Assembly: GCF_000755285.1 (NCBI RefSeq)
Contig: NZ_BBMK01000001.1
Location: forward strand, 248,001 to 312,000
Source: Nonlabens ulvanivorans
GTDB lineage: Bacteria; Bacteroidota; Bacteroidia; Flavobacteriales; Flavobacteriaceae
Direction of reading: 5' to 3'
DNA: 64,000 nucleotides
Shown here: positions 28,247 to 38,551 of the stretch, piece by piece
How the letters are laid out: each line of letters starts with the position of its first letter
Numbering within the stretch: the stretch's first letter is position 1
The notes under the pieces: generated by a model
What the model saw: only the letters and a program-made list of their open reading frames with translations
What the model was told of the DNA's origin: nothing
Database searches by the model: none
Translations under genes and position numbers: made by a program

Positions 28247-31200
28247 TTGTATTTAAACAATCACACATACTATTCTTTGCGCTATGGCACTTTTAATGAG
28301 CAAGACCTCATTGAATTAGCCCTAGAAAATAATGTGAAAACAATTGTCCTTACAGACATTAACAACACAAGTGCCTGCCTCAACTTTATGAGGCTGTGCG
28401 TACAACACCAACTTCATGGTGTGCTAGGTATAGATTTCAGAAATAAGCACCAACAGGAGTACGTCGGTATTGCAAAAAATAATGAAGGGTTTCAAGAGCT
28501 TAATACCTTTCTATCGTATCACCTTGAAAATAAAATTCCTTTCCCAGCACAGGCACCAGCTTTTCAGAATGCATATATTATCTATCCCTTTAAAAAAGTT
28601 GTTGAGCTAGAGAAAGTTCGCTTTCGCGAAAGCGAATTCATAGGCACCTCTATGGCTACATTACGTAAACTACCTTTCACCAGCTATGTGAAAATGCTGG
28701 ATAAAATGGTTGTCCTACAAACAGTAACCTTTAGATCTAAAAAGATTATAATGCACATAGATTGTTACGTTGTATAGATCTCAATATACTTTTAAGTCAA
28801 CTACCAGTATCACAACAAGGCAATGCTGAAGATCAAATGATTCCTGTTTATGATTTAAAAAAGGCCTTTGAAGAATACACAATCATTCTTAAAAACACAA
28901 TTCAATTACTAGAGCAATGTTATATCAACTTCAATTTTGAAAATGCTCAACTTAATGCAAATCAACAAATCTATAAACACAGTAAAGAAGACGACTATTT
29001 AAAATTAAGGAAGCTAGCTTATGATGGCATTAAAAATAGATATGGAGATAAAAAAGACAAGAGAGTAGTTATTGACCGTATAGAGAAAGAAATAGGAATA
29101 GTAGTAAAAAAAGGGTTTGTAACTTACTTTTTAATTAACTGGCGCATCTGTGAATATGCTCGTAGTAAAAAGTATTTTTATGTAGGTCGTGGTAGTGGCG
29201 CAAATAGTATTCTAGCTTATTTACTTCAAATTACTGAAGTCGATCCTATAGAATTGGACCTTTATTTTGAGCGCTTTATCAATGATTACAGGACCAGTCC
29301 TCCAGATTTTGATATTGACTTTTCATGGGATGATAGAGAAGATATTACACGATTTATTTTTGAAGAGTTTAATAATGTGGCACTACTAGCGACCTATAAT
29401 ACCTTTCAATATCGAGCAGTAGTAAGAGAGCTAGGTAAAGTTTTTGGCTTACCTAAAACAGATATAGACATGCTCACCACAGGCCATTTTCAACTAGGTC
29501 AACTAGATCAAATGCACCAACTAGTATTAAAGTATAGTCATTTAATAAAAGGTATGCCTAACTATATAAGCATACACGCCGGTGGAATTCTAATTACAGA
29601 AAAACCTATTCACTACTATAGCGCTACCAGTTTACCGCCCAAAGGTTATCGTACAGTTCAATTTGACATGCACATTGCTGAGGATGCTGGGATACACAAG
29701 TTTGATATTCTAGCACAGCGTGGTCTAGGGAAAATACGTGATACCATTGAGATTATTAAGTACAATCAACCAGATGCGGTTCTAGCTAATCTACATACAG
29801 ATGTGAAAAAATTTATGCAAGATCCAGAGATTAATAACATGATCTCACAAGCAAAATGCATAGGTTGTTTTTATATAGAATCGCCAGCGATGAGAATGCT
29901 GTTGAGTAAACTAGCCACTAATGATATATAGGACTTGTTGCAGCAAGTTCTGTTATACGTCCAGGTGTAGCGCAAAGTGGTATGATGCGCGAGTTTATTT
30001 TACGCACACGATATCCTGAAAAACGTCAAGAAGCACATCCTATCATGCAAGAAATAATGCCAGAAACTTATGGCATTATGGTCTATCAAGAAGACGTCAT
30101 TAAGGTTGCTCACTACTATGCAAAACTGGATCTTGCTGAGGCAGATGTCTTGAGACGTGGAATGAGCGGAAAGTATCGATCTCGTGAAGAGTTTCAAAAG
30201 GTGGAACAAAAGTATTTTCAAAACTGTATTGATATAGGCCATGATTCAAATCAAACATTAGAAATATGGAACCAGATTAAGAGTTTTGCTGGTTATGCTT
30301 TTGCAAAAGGTCACTCTGCATCATATGCTGTAGAAAGCTATCAAAGTCTTTATCTTAAAAGATACTTCCCATTAGAATACATGGTAGCCACGCTAAATAA
30401 TGGTGGTGGTTTCTACAGACCTGAACTCTATGTTCATGAAGCAAAAATGTGTGGTGCAACTATAGAATCACCATGTGTTAACAATAGCGATATTGCTAAT
30501 ATTATAAAAGGAAATAGCATCTATCTGGGCTATAGTTATCTTAAAGAATTAGAGAAAAAGACGATGATCCGTATTATAGAGACGCGCCATCTTGATGGGC
30601 CTTTTAAATCATTAGAAGACTTCATAAATCGAGTACTCATTAGTATTGAACAACTAGCTCTTTTAATACGTATAGATGCTTTTAGATTTACAGTAATAGA
30701 TCGTTATGAATTATTGTGGCAGGCACATTTCAAACTAAATAAATCACCTCAAAAATATATTCAGAATAAATTATTTATTACTGAGCATAAAGAGGCAACT
30801 ATACCCAAATTACATACAACGGCTTTAGAAATGGCTTATGAGCAAATTGAACTTCTAGGATTTCCTTTATGCTCACATTTTGATTTATTATTAGAGTCTC
30901 CTCAAAATAATTATGGCCGTGCAGATATGAAGGCACATCACAATAAAATGATATTGATGTATGGCTATGTTGTAAATATTAAAACAACACATACTGCTAA
31001 GGGCAAGCGCATGCAGTTCGGTACGTTTTTAGACGTTAATGGTGACTTTTTTGATACAGTCATGTTTCCTCCTGTAGCTTCTAAAATCAACTTTCGCGGA
31101 AGCGGAATCTATAAAATATATGGTAAAGTAGTAGAAGAATTTGACTTCTTTTCTATTGAGGTACACGATATGAATAAGGCTGATTATATTCAAGACCCGA

Positions 31201-31367
31201 GATATGCAGAAGAGAATCCGCAAACCGTGCAGCGTTTAGAGAAGCAATCAAATTTACGTGATCGAAGGATGGGCAATAGTCATGGATACCGAAAATTAGA
31301 ATTACCACATGAAAAAATAAGTGTTCATCAACCTGAAGCATCAAGAAAATCAAGTAAAACTGGCTGA
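28247..31367 (+). CDS. DnaE-type polymerase III alpha subunit, ImuC/DnaE2-like, interrupted by two indels
   Basis: Reconstructed as about 1040 residues, starting at a TTG (MYLNNHTYYSLRYGT). The PHP domain opens with HTYYSLRYG and LTDINNTSA. The palm has GRGSGANSILAYLLQ and the catalytic PDFDIDFSWDDR, and ends with an OB-fold (GYVVNIKTTHTAKGKRMQF). Length and context suit an error-prone alpha subunit acting with DinB. One A is missing in the run at 28739-28743 (expected SKKDYNAHRLLR) and one T near 29923-29931 (expected ATNDYIGLVAASSVIRPG). Two palindrome copies lie within it, read as RFRES and NFRGS. Confidence 0.88.
28619..28634. repeat. 16-bp palindrome copy (in dnaE-like gene)
   Basis: Perfect CGCTTTCGCGAAAGCG, read as Arg-Phe-Arg-Glu-Ser near the end of the PHP domain. 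Confidence 0.92.
31089..31104. repeat. 16-bp palindrome variant (in dnaE-like gene)
   Basis: AACTTTCGCGGAAGCG, read as Asn-Phe-Arg-Gly-Ser in the OB-fold region; three mismatches to the consensus. Confidence 0.65.
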
Positions 31368-31438
31368 GCCTTATCTGATATTAAAACGACACCATGATAA
31401 TATCAATGAGATCAAATAAAGCCCATTAGGCAATACAT

Positions 31439-32700
31439 ATGAATTACGAGAGAATAAAAGAAAAATTAGAAATCCTAGCTGATGCCGCAAAATATGATGT
31501 GAGCTGTAGCAGTAGTGGAAGTAAACGAAAAAATAAAAATAAAGGTTTAGGTGATTCTAGCGGCATGGGTATTTGTCATACTTATACAGAGGATGGTCGT
31601 TGTGTCTCATTACTTAAAATTTTACTGACTAATGTGTGCATTTTTGACTGTGCATATTGTGTAACTAGAAAATCAAATGATATCAAACGAGCTGCCTTTA
31701 CCGTACAAGAAGTGGTAGATCTGACTATTAATTTTTACCGTCGTAACTATATCGAAGGATTGTTTTTGAGTTCTGGGATCTTTAAAAGTCCGACGCGACA
31801 ATGGAAAGATTGATACGAGTAGCAAAAAAGCTAAGAGAAGAAGAGAACTTCAATGGCTATATCCATCTTAAGTCCATTCCAGGTGCTAGTGATGAACTGA
31901 TGCAAGAAGCTGGGTTGTATGCCGATCGATTATCTGTAAATATTGAAATCCCAACTAAGGCTGGATTAAAACTACTAGCGCCAGATAAAGATCATAAAGA
32001 TTTTATTAAACCAATGAAAGCGGTTCAGAACTCTATTCAAAGATACAAGTCTGAAAAGAAGTTTATTAAAAACACACCGATTTATGCTCCTGCCGGTCAA
32101 AGCACTCAAATGATAGTAGGTGCTACTGGTGAGAGTGATCGGGATATTATGTATAGTGCTAATTTCTTTTATAATAAATTTCAGATGAAACGTGTATACT
32201 ATTCTGGATACATACCAGTTGCAAATGATTCTAGGTTACCGGCTATAGGCACAGAAGTACCAATGATGCGAGAAAACAGGCTTTACCAAACAGACTGGTT
32301 ATTGAGATTTTATGGCTTTGACATTCAAGAAATACTTAATGACACACATCAAAATTTAGATATGGACATAGACCCAAAACTTTCGTGGGCTTTACGTAAT
32401 CTAGATCAATTTCCCGTAGACATTAATAAAGCTGATAAAAGAATGCTGGCTCGCGTGCCAGGTATAGGAATGCGATCAGTTGGTAAGATTATAAGTGCTA
32501 GACGCTACAGAAAACTAAACTGGCAACACCTAAAAGCTATAGGGATTTCTATGAATAGATCTAAATATTTTATGACCTGTGATTCAAGAGAATTTGAGAC
32601 TAGAGACCTGACTAGTTCAAAGATTAAAAATTTAATCATGATCAACTCTAATAGTAAATATCATGAAAATTTTAATAATCAACTCAATTTATTCTCATGA
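31439..32700 (+). CDS. Radical SAM putative DNA modification/repair protein (TIGR03916-type), interrupted by one indel
   Basis: Reconstructed as about 420 residues. The cluster motif CxxxCxxC is seen in NVCIFDCAYCVTRKSN (about 63-75), followed by a radical SAM barrel (VVDLTINFYRRNYIEGLFLSSG; later YAPAGQSTQMIVGATGE). A C-terminal helix-hairpin-helix (VDINKADKRMLARVPGIGMRSVGKI) suggests DNA binding. The family is related in layout to spore photoproduct lyase and is paired with the DUF4130/TIGR03915 protein, as here. Its reaction is unknown. A G is missing near 31787-31790 (expected SSGIFKSPDATMERL). The stop overlaps the next start as ATGA. Confidence 0.85.
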
Positions 32701-33500
32701 CCACTACCTTATTATATGATGGTAGTCTGAATGGTTTATTGACTACTATTTTCACGATATATGATCATAAAATAAAATTACCTATTATTTCTAAAGCTTC
32801 AAATACACAAAAAAATCTTTTTGATGGTGTAGAGATTATAACCACAGATATTGATAAGGCCCAGCGAGTATGGAAACGTTTTAAATCATTATGTGAATCC
32901 CGAGACTCACATCAAGTATACTGTGCCTTCTTAAGTGAAATAACAGGTATTGAAAATACTATCTATGAATATATAAAATGGACTTTTAAAGCTCAAAAAG
33001 CACCAAGCGGTGATTTCACAAACCCAAGTGTATTAAAAATTGCTCAAGCAGCAAAATGGTAGGTCGAGAGAAGCACCGAATGGAAGCATTCGTTCGATTT
33101 CATTTAATTGATGAGAAAACTTATTATGCGAATATTGAGCCAGATTTTAATGTTTTACCTCTAATTATAAAGCATTTTAAAACCAGATACGCCGATCAGA
33201 ATTGGATTATATATGATTTAAGTCGGAACTATGGAATCAGTTATAATCAAAACGAAGTGCAAGAAGTATATATAGAATTTAAAACCCCCTAAAGGTCAAC
33301 GTGGAATCTTGAACACCAAGAATAATTCTAATCAGAATAGTATGATGTTAAAAACAGATTTTCAAGAAACTGAAAACAATTATAGAGATTTATGGAATCA
33401 ATATTTTAAAAGTACCAATATAAAGTCAAGAAAAAATATTAAACTACATCTTCAACATGTACCTAAGAGGTATTGGAAATACTTAAGTGAAAAAGTGTAA
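32697..33500 (+). CDS. DUF4130/TIGR03915 putative DNA repair protein, interrupted by two indels
   Basis: Reconstructed as about 267 residues starting MTTTLLYDGSLNGLLTTIFTIYDHKI, typical of TIGR03915. Later segments are KMVGREKHRMEAFVRFHL, HFKTRYADQNWIIYDLSRNYGI and the conserved end RKNIKLHLQHVPKRYWKYL. One A is missing in the run at 33053-33056 (expected AAKMVGREK), and one C is extra in the C5 run at 33285-33289 (expected EFKTPKGQRG). The start overlaps the radical SAM stop, so the two are translated together and probably act in one pathway; in vivo activity is unknown. After it, 177 bp to the next gene hold only an AT-rich spacer and a promoter element. Confidence 0.82.
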
Positions 33501-33641
33501 AATAAAAGGTAGATGAATTTCAAAAGAAAGAATTTCAAAAATGAAATGAACAATTAATCTTCAAATGGTAGACAAAATCATACTATTAATCGATAAATAG
33601 CTAAATATAAATTAGAAATTAAGTTATTTAATCAAAAGGTA

Positions 33642-33649
33642 TACATTTG
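33642..33649 (+). promoter_or_regulatory. Predicted -7 element of the 11-mer-repeat lipoprotein
   Basis: TACATTTG matches TAnnTTTG, 29 bp before the ATG at 33678. No clear TTG lies at the usual distance upstream. Confidence 0.45.
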
Positions 33650-33677
33650 TTTCATAAATCAATAAATCTACCTCAAA

Positions 33678-34124
33678 ATGAAAAAATTATTTATCGGAGC
33701 GATGGCTCTTTCTCTTATGTTCGCAGTAGGATGTAGAGAAGTAGAAAAAGGAATGGAAGATGCTGCAAACGGCGTTGAAAATGCTGCAGATGCTGCAGGA
33801 GATGCTGCTGGCGATGCAATGGACGCTGCTGGTGACGCTGTAGAAAGCGCACAAGACGGTATTGAAAATGCGGGTGACGCAATCGAAAATGCTGCTGACA
33901 ATGCAACTGGTGCTGCTAAGGAAGGACTAGACAATGCTAAAGATGCTTTAGATGACGCTGGTGAAGCCGTAGAAACTGCTGCTGGTGATGTGAAGGACGC
34001 TGCAAACAATGCTGTAGACGGTGCTAAAGATGCTGCAAATAATGCAGTTGACAAAGCTGGAGATGCTGCTAAAGGTGCTGCTGATAAAGCGACTGAAGCT
34101 GGAAAGAAGATGATTGGTAAATAA
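33678..34124 (+). CDS. Lipoprotein with 11-residue LEA-like repeats
   Basis: This 148-residue protein has a lipoprotein signal (MALSLMFAVGCRE; Cys about 19). The mature part is nearly all Ala, Asp, Gly, Asn, Glu and Lys. From about residue 50 it divides into consecutive 11-residue units, for example DGIENAGDAIE, EGLDNAKDALD, DVKDAANNAVD and GAKDAANNAVD. The period is that of group 3 LEA and apolipoprotein-type amphipathic helices, which fold on drying or on a membrane. A role as a membrane-anchored stress protectant is inferred. The gene is monocistronic, with a strong terminator at 34146-34170. Confidence 0.75.
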   Translation: MKKLFIGAMALSLMFAVGCREVEKGMEDAANGVENAADAAGDAAGDAMDAAGDAVESAQDGIENAGDAIENAADNATGAAKEGLDNAKDALDDAGEAVETAAGDVKDAANNAVDGAKDAANNAVDKAGDAAKGAADKATEAGKKMIGK

Positions 34125-34145
34125 TCTTTTTCTTTATAAGAAATA

Positions 34146-34170
34146 AAACCGCCTTTTAGGCGGTTTTTTT
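34146..34170 (+). terminator. Rho-independent terminator
   Basis: AAACCGCC, TTTTA loop, GGCGGTTTTTTT: an 8-bp stem with a T-run, 22 bp after the repeat lipoprotein. Confidence 0.92.
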
Positions 34171-34237
34171 ATGCTTAAAAATAAATAACTTTCTATTTGA
34201 TTCCTTGAGCTAAACTATTAGCTTGAAATTTATGTAA

Positions 34238-34272
34238 TAAAAAAGAGGCTACCTATTTCTAGATAACCTCTT
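34238..34272 (-). terminator. Terminator of the tRNA operon
   Basis: Read on the minus strand, AAGAGG-TTATCTA, GAAA, TAGGTAG-CCTCTTTTTT forms a stem-loop with a U-run directly after tRNA-Leu. Confidence 0.8.
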
Positions 34273-34274
34273 AG

Positions 34275-34359
34275 TACTCGAGACGGGACTTGAACCGTAC
34301 GGGCATTACTACCCATTGGATTTTAAGTCCAACGTGTCTACCAATTCCACCACTCGAGC
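34275..34359 (-). tRNA. tRNA-Leu(TAA)
   Basis: An 85-nt class II tRNA with a long variable arm. The acceptor stem is GCTCGAG with CTCGAGT and an A discriminator. The D arm contains GGAATTGGTAGACA, the anticodon stem GTTGGA/TCCAA-type with loop CTTAAAA (anticodon TAA, plus-strand 34323-34325), and the T arm GGTTCAAGTCC. No CCA is encoded. It is co-transcribed behind tRNA-Gly. Confidence 0.93.
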
Positions 34360-34417
34360 GATTGTGTCCACGACACATCATTGGTATTATTAAAATCTTT
34401 TTAAGAACAAACTTTAG

Positions 34418-34492
34418 AGCGAAAGACGGGATTTGAACCCGCGACCTCCACCTTGGCAAGGTGATGCTCTACCCCCCCTGAGCTACTTTCGC
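34418..34492 (-). tRNA. tRNA-Gly(GCC) with expanded D loop
   Basis: A 75-nt tRNA with acceptor GCGAAAG/CTTTCGC, anticodon stem CACCT/AGGTG with anticodon GCC (plus-strand 34455-34457) and T arm GGTTTGAATCC. The D loop reads AGGGGGGGTA with seven G, where flavobacterial tRNA-Gly(GCC) usually has AGGGGTA. The C7 run on the plus strand (34472-34478) belongs to the suspect homopolymer set. No CCA is encoded. Confidence 0.92.
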
Positions 34493-34587
34493 AAAATTGA
34501 AATACTCTAAAGTATTTCAAAGCGAGTGCAAATTTAACAACTTTCCTTTATCTGCAAAGCGTTTCAATTAAAATTATTTGATAAAAA

Positions 34588-37190
34588 TTATTTTCCTTGA
34601 AGCATACGTTTAATCTCATTGAGCTTCATGAGAGCTTCCACCGGAGTAAGTGTATCTATATCAACCATAAGTATCTCTTCTTTAATGTTTTGCAACAAAG
34701 GATCATCTAAGTTGAAGAAACTTAATTGCATTTCATCTTCTTGTGTGTCCTGTAAAACTTTTTTAGAATCCTCTTGTTGATGACTTTTTTCAAGTCTTTT
34801 TAGGATTTTATTTGCCTTTTTAATGACTTGCTGTGGCATTCCTGCCATTTTTGCCACATGAATTCCAAAACTATGATGGCTACCACCAGGTATAAGCTTG
34901 CGCATAAACAACACCTTATCCTTCAATTCTTTTACCTCAACATTATAATTCTTAATGCGATCAAACATCTCCGTCATCTCGTTTAATTCATGATAATGAG
35001 TTGCAAAAAGAGTTTTGGGCATATAAGGATGCTCATGTAGGTATTCTGTAATTGCCCATGCTATAGAAATTCCATCATAGGTACTTGTTCCTCTTCCTAT
35101 TTCATCCAGTAACACCAGGCTGCCTTTACTAATGTTGTTAAGTATGCTAGCACTTTCATTCATTTCTGTCATGAATGTGGATTCTCCTTGAGAAATATTA
35201 TCGCTTGCACCTACTCGAGTAAAAATTTTATCTACAATACCCATTTTAACATCTGTTGCAGGAACAAAACTTCCCATTTGTGCAAGTAGCACAATCAATG
35301 CTGTCTGTCTCAATATTGCCGACTTACCACTCATATTAGGACCGGTAATCATGATGACCTGCTGTTGATCTCTATCTAATAAAACATCATTAGGTATGTA
35401 AGGTTTGTCTGCAGGAAGCATCTTCTCAATCACAGGATGCCTACCTCCTGTAATTTCTAAAGCATCACCTTCTAATAGTTGCGGTCTAATATAATTACTC
35501 TGTATAGCATGCGCAGCAAATGATATTAAACAATCTAATTGTCCTATTAGCTGAGCATTATCTTGAATCGCTTTGATAAAAGGTACTATTTCTTGAACAA
35601 TTTTATCAAACAACTCTTGTTGAAGAGCGTTAATACGTTCTTCGGCTCCTAATATTTTTGATTCATACTCTTTTAATTCCTCGGTAATATATCGTTCTGC
35701 ATTGACCAATGTTTGTTTTCTAATCCACTCTTCTGGCACCTTATCTTTATGAGTATTTCTCACTTCTATGTAATACCCAAAAACGTTATTACTAGCAATT
35801 TTCAAGCTAGTTATCCCAGTTTCTTCTGTGTGCCTGGCTAGCATATTATCCAAATACTCCTTACCACTATTAGCCAGACCTCGCAACTCATCTAACTCAC
35901 TATTATAACCAGCGGCAATAGTTCTACCCTTTAAAATATTAACAGGAGCTTCTTCATCAATAGACTCTTTAATTAACTGCGTTATGTGTGCACAAGTATT
36001 AAGATTATCTCCTAAGACCTGCAACGCTTTGTTTCCAGAACTTTCAGCTATTTTTTTTACGGGTTCTATAGCCTCAAGACTATTTTTAAGTTGTACTACC
36101 TCTCGTGGACATATTTTACCAACGGCTACTTTAGAAATCAACCTTTCTAAATCACTCATGCGCTTAAACTCAAGCTTAATTGCATCTAAAGTTTCTGAAG
36201 ATTTTGTAAAAAACTCTACAATATCATGTCTTTTTTCTATCTGCGATTTATTTTTTAGTGGGAATGCTAACCATCTTTTTAACATACGACCACCCATGCA
36301 GTGGTAGTTTGATCTATAACATCTATAAGCGTCACTGCACCAGAACTTAAGGCCTGGTACAACTCTAAATTGCGCACTGTAAATCTATCCATCCACACAT
36401 AATCTTCATCTGCAATCCTAGATATACCAGCAATATGATCTACCTTATTATGTTGTGTCTCTTCTAAGTAATGTAAGATAGCACCAGCAGCAGTAATGGA
36501 TTCTTCTAATTTTTCAATACCAAAACCTTTTAAAGAATTGATTTTAAAATGTTTCAATAATGATTCACGGGCAAAATCTATCTTGAACACCCAATCTTCT
36601 AAAAAGAAATAAGGCAGATCATATGGGAAGTCATCTTTTAATGAAATCTTATCCTTGCGATTAATCAACACCTCGCTAGGATTAAAATTTTGTAACAACT
36701 TATCAATCTCTTCGCGAGATCCTTGACTGACCAGAAATTCTCCCGTAGAGATATCTAAAAAAGCTACTCCATAAATATTCTTATTTACAGATAAAGCTGC
36801 TAGAAAGTTATTACTCTTAGACTGTAACACCTCATCATTAAGAGCTACACCAGGAGTGATCAATTCTGTAACACCTCTTTTTACAATTGTTTTAGTTTGC
36901 TTAGGATCCTCTAATTGATCGCAAATTGCTACACGCTCACCTGCCTTCACTAGTTTAGGCAAATATGTATTCATAGAGTGGTGAGGAAACCCAGCTAACT
37001 CAACAGGTTCTCCACCGTTATTTCTACTTGTTAAAACTATATTTAGAATGCGAGCCGTTTTAATAGCGTCTTCTCCAAAAGTTTCATAAAAATCGCCTAC
37101 ACGAAAAAGTAACAAGGCATCAGGATATTTAGTCTTTATCCTATTGTACTGTTGCATTAATGGAGTGACCTTCTTAACCTTTTTTGACAA
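34588..37190 (-). CDS. mutS: DNA mismatch repair protein MutS, interrupted by one indel
   Basis: Reconstructed as about 867 residues, full MutS length. The mismatch-wedge motif FYE occurs at about 34-36 ([11 protein letters not shown]). The C-terminal ATPase has Walker A GPNMSGKS (about 615-625), [11 protein letters not shown], Walker [17 protein letters not shown] and ATHYHEL. It recognises mismatches and small loops and recruits MutL. One base is missing near 36297-36299; with it the protein reads [20 protein letters not shown], the conserved core helix. If real, the break would make a mutator, but the other broken genes argue for error in the sequence. Confidence 0.93.
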
Positions 37191-37327
37191 ACCGTAAACT
37201 TATAAGTGAACATCAAAAATACGATTCTGTTATCGCTAGTTATGGTAATTGTAACAGCATTTTTCAACAGCTTTTAAGTTATGCAATCTACTATAGGTTT
37301 TTAAGCTAGAGGATATTATTTAAAACC

Positions 37328-37343
37328 TGCTTACGCGAAAGCG
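37328..37343. repeat. 16-bp palindrome variant (intergenic)
   Basis: TGCTTACGCGAAAGCG, two mismatches, between mutS and the VWA lipoprotein. Confidence 0.7.
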
Positions 37344-37371
37344 TAATAAAAACAGTGCTATATCATCACAC

Positions 37372-38541
37372 CTATTTCCATGTATAGTTTTTTGAGGTAG
37401 CTTTCTTTTTTACCGCGTTAACCATAGCGCTTTCTAGTTCGTTCTCTCCAACATTCTGTGACTTGATATAAACCTCTCTCTTTTCATTAAGCTCTAGGAT
37501 ACTCTTTTGAACTTTTGTTCTCTCTTTCTTTTTTGCTAGGGTGATAGCTTTAATTTCCTCAACAGATTTATCTTTTAATTCTGGGGGGGCAAGCGTTTTT
37601 TTATTTGCTACAATTAAAACTTCGAGCATCTCTTCATCCTCTGCAGCATCGATTAAATCCCAGTCGGCATTATTGTAAAGGCTTTTTGATTTTACAACAC
37701 TACGATTAACGTTTGCTGTAACAGATATACTCTCTAACTGAGCGTCATTAGATACTTGCTGTGCACTCTTTAAGACCCCTTGAGCTCCATATGCCATATA
37801 AGTCCCATTTAATTGATTATTTAAATCTAGGATTTGACTATCATATGGAGTCGTTACATAATGTGTTTGTCGATTTTGGTCTATGACTGTATACTCTCCT
37901 TTACCCATGGCAGCTCCATCTTTCCATTTTAAAGAAATACCTGTTTGAGCATTACCGCAAAATATCGTGTTGACAGTAATATCTTTTTGCATGGCAGATC
38001 CCATAGCCATGTCTGACGATACTTTACCCTGTAAAAAAGATTCATTTCCAGCGATAAATATCATTTTTAAATCTTGCTTACCAGTGCGCCATTCCAAATG
38101 CTTAACAGCATTATCAATAACGGCACCACAGTATTCGTCTCCACCTGAAGTGTCTAGAGCAAATAGTTCTTTACTTATATAATCTAGGTCTGTAGAGAAA
38201 GGTATAACTTGCCTTAAATAGTTATCTTGATAAGATAATGAAGAGTTACCGTATTCATATAAAGCGATTTCCAAATTTGCCTGAACCTCATTACAATGTG
38301 CATAGGACATTTTATTGATAAGATTCCATAATTGTGTTTTTGCTTGATCTATCAGACCATCCATACTATTACTAGTATCCAATAATAAAGCTATTTGAAT
38401 AGTAGCTGGCTCTACAGGAGCCATCGGTTTTATATGGAGCATCGCTACTTCAGGATCTATATGAATTTCAGTCGCCTCTCCTTTACAGGCTGTTATAGAC
38501 ATTAATATAATAGCTAGTAATAAATTTTGAAAATTTTTCAT
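37372..38541 (-). CDS. VWA-domain lipoprotein
   Basis: About 389 residues from the ATG at 38541. This start is preferred because it places the lipoprotein signal MKNFQNLLLAIILMSITACK at the N-terminus. An upstream ATG at 38580 would add 13 residues before the signal and overlap the preceding gene. A von Willebrand A domain follows (about 40-225), with the metal-site motif DTSNSMDG (DxSxS) and DTSGGDEYCGA. The C-terminal part is charged and helical (KKKERTKVQKSILELNEKREVYI). VWA domains mediate protein contacts, and the partner is unknown. A G7 run at 37583-37589 encodes two Pro codons (LAPPEL). Confidence 0.8.
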   Translation of the reverse strand: MKNFQNLLLAIILMSITACKGEATEIHIDPEVAMLHIKPMAPVEPATIQIALLLDTSNSMDGLIDQAKTQLWNLINKMSYAHCNEVQANLEIALYEYGNSSLSYQDNYLRQVIPFSTDLDYISKELFALDTSGGDEYCGAVIDNAVKHLEWRTGKQDLKMIFIAGNESFLQGKVSSDMAMGSAMQKDITVNTIFCGNAQTGISLKWKDGAAMGKGEYTVIDQNRQTHYVTTPYDSQILDLNNQLNGTYMAYGAQGVLKSAQQVSNDAQLESISVTANVNRSVVKSKSLYNNADWDLIDAAEDEEMLEVLIVANKKTLAPPELKDKSVEEIKAITLAKKKERTKVQKSILELNEKREVYIKSQNVGENELESAMVNAVKKKATSKNYTWK

Positions 38542-38551
38542 GGGATGATTT

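Noticed and set aside
34588-37190. A mutS defect making the strain a hypermutator that explains the other frameshifts
   Set aside because: Mismatch-repair loss would give homopolymer indels, but it cannot account for simultaneous disruption of aspS, dxs, nadK, murI and bamA in a viable cell. Sequence error fits better.
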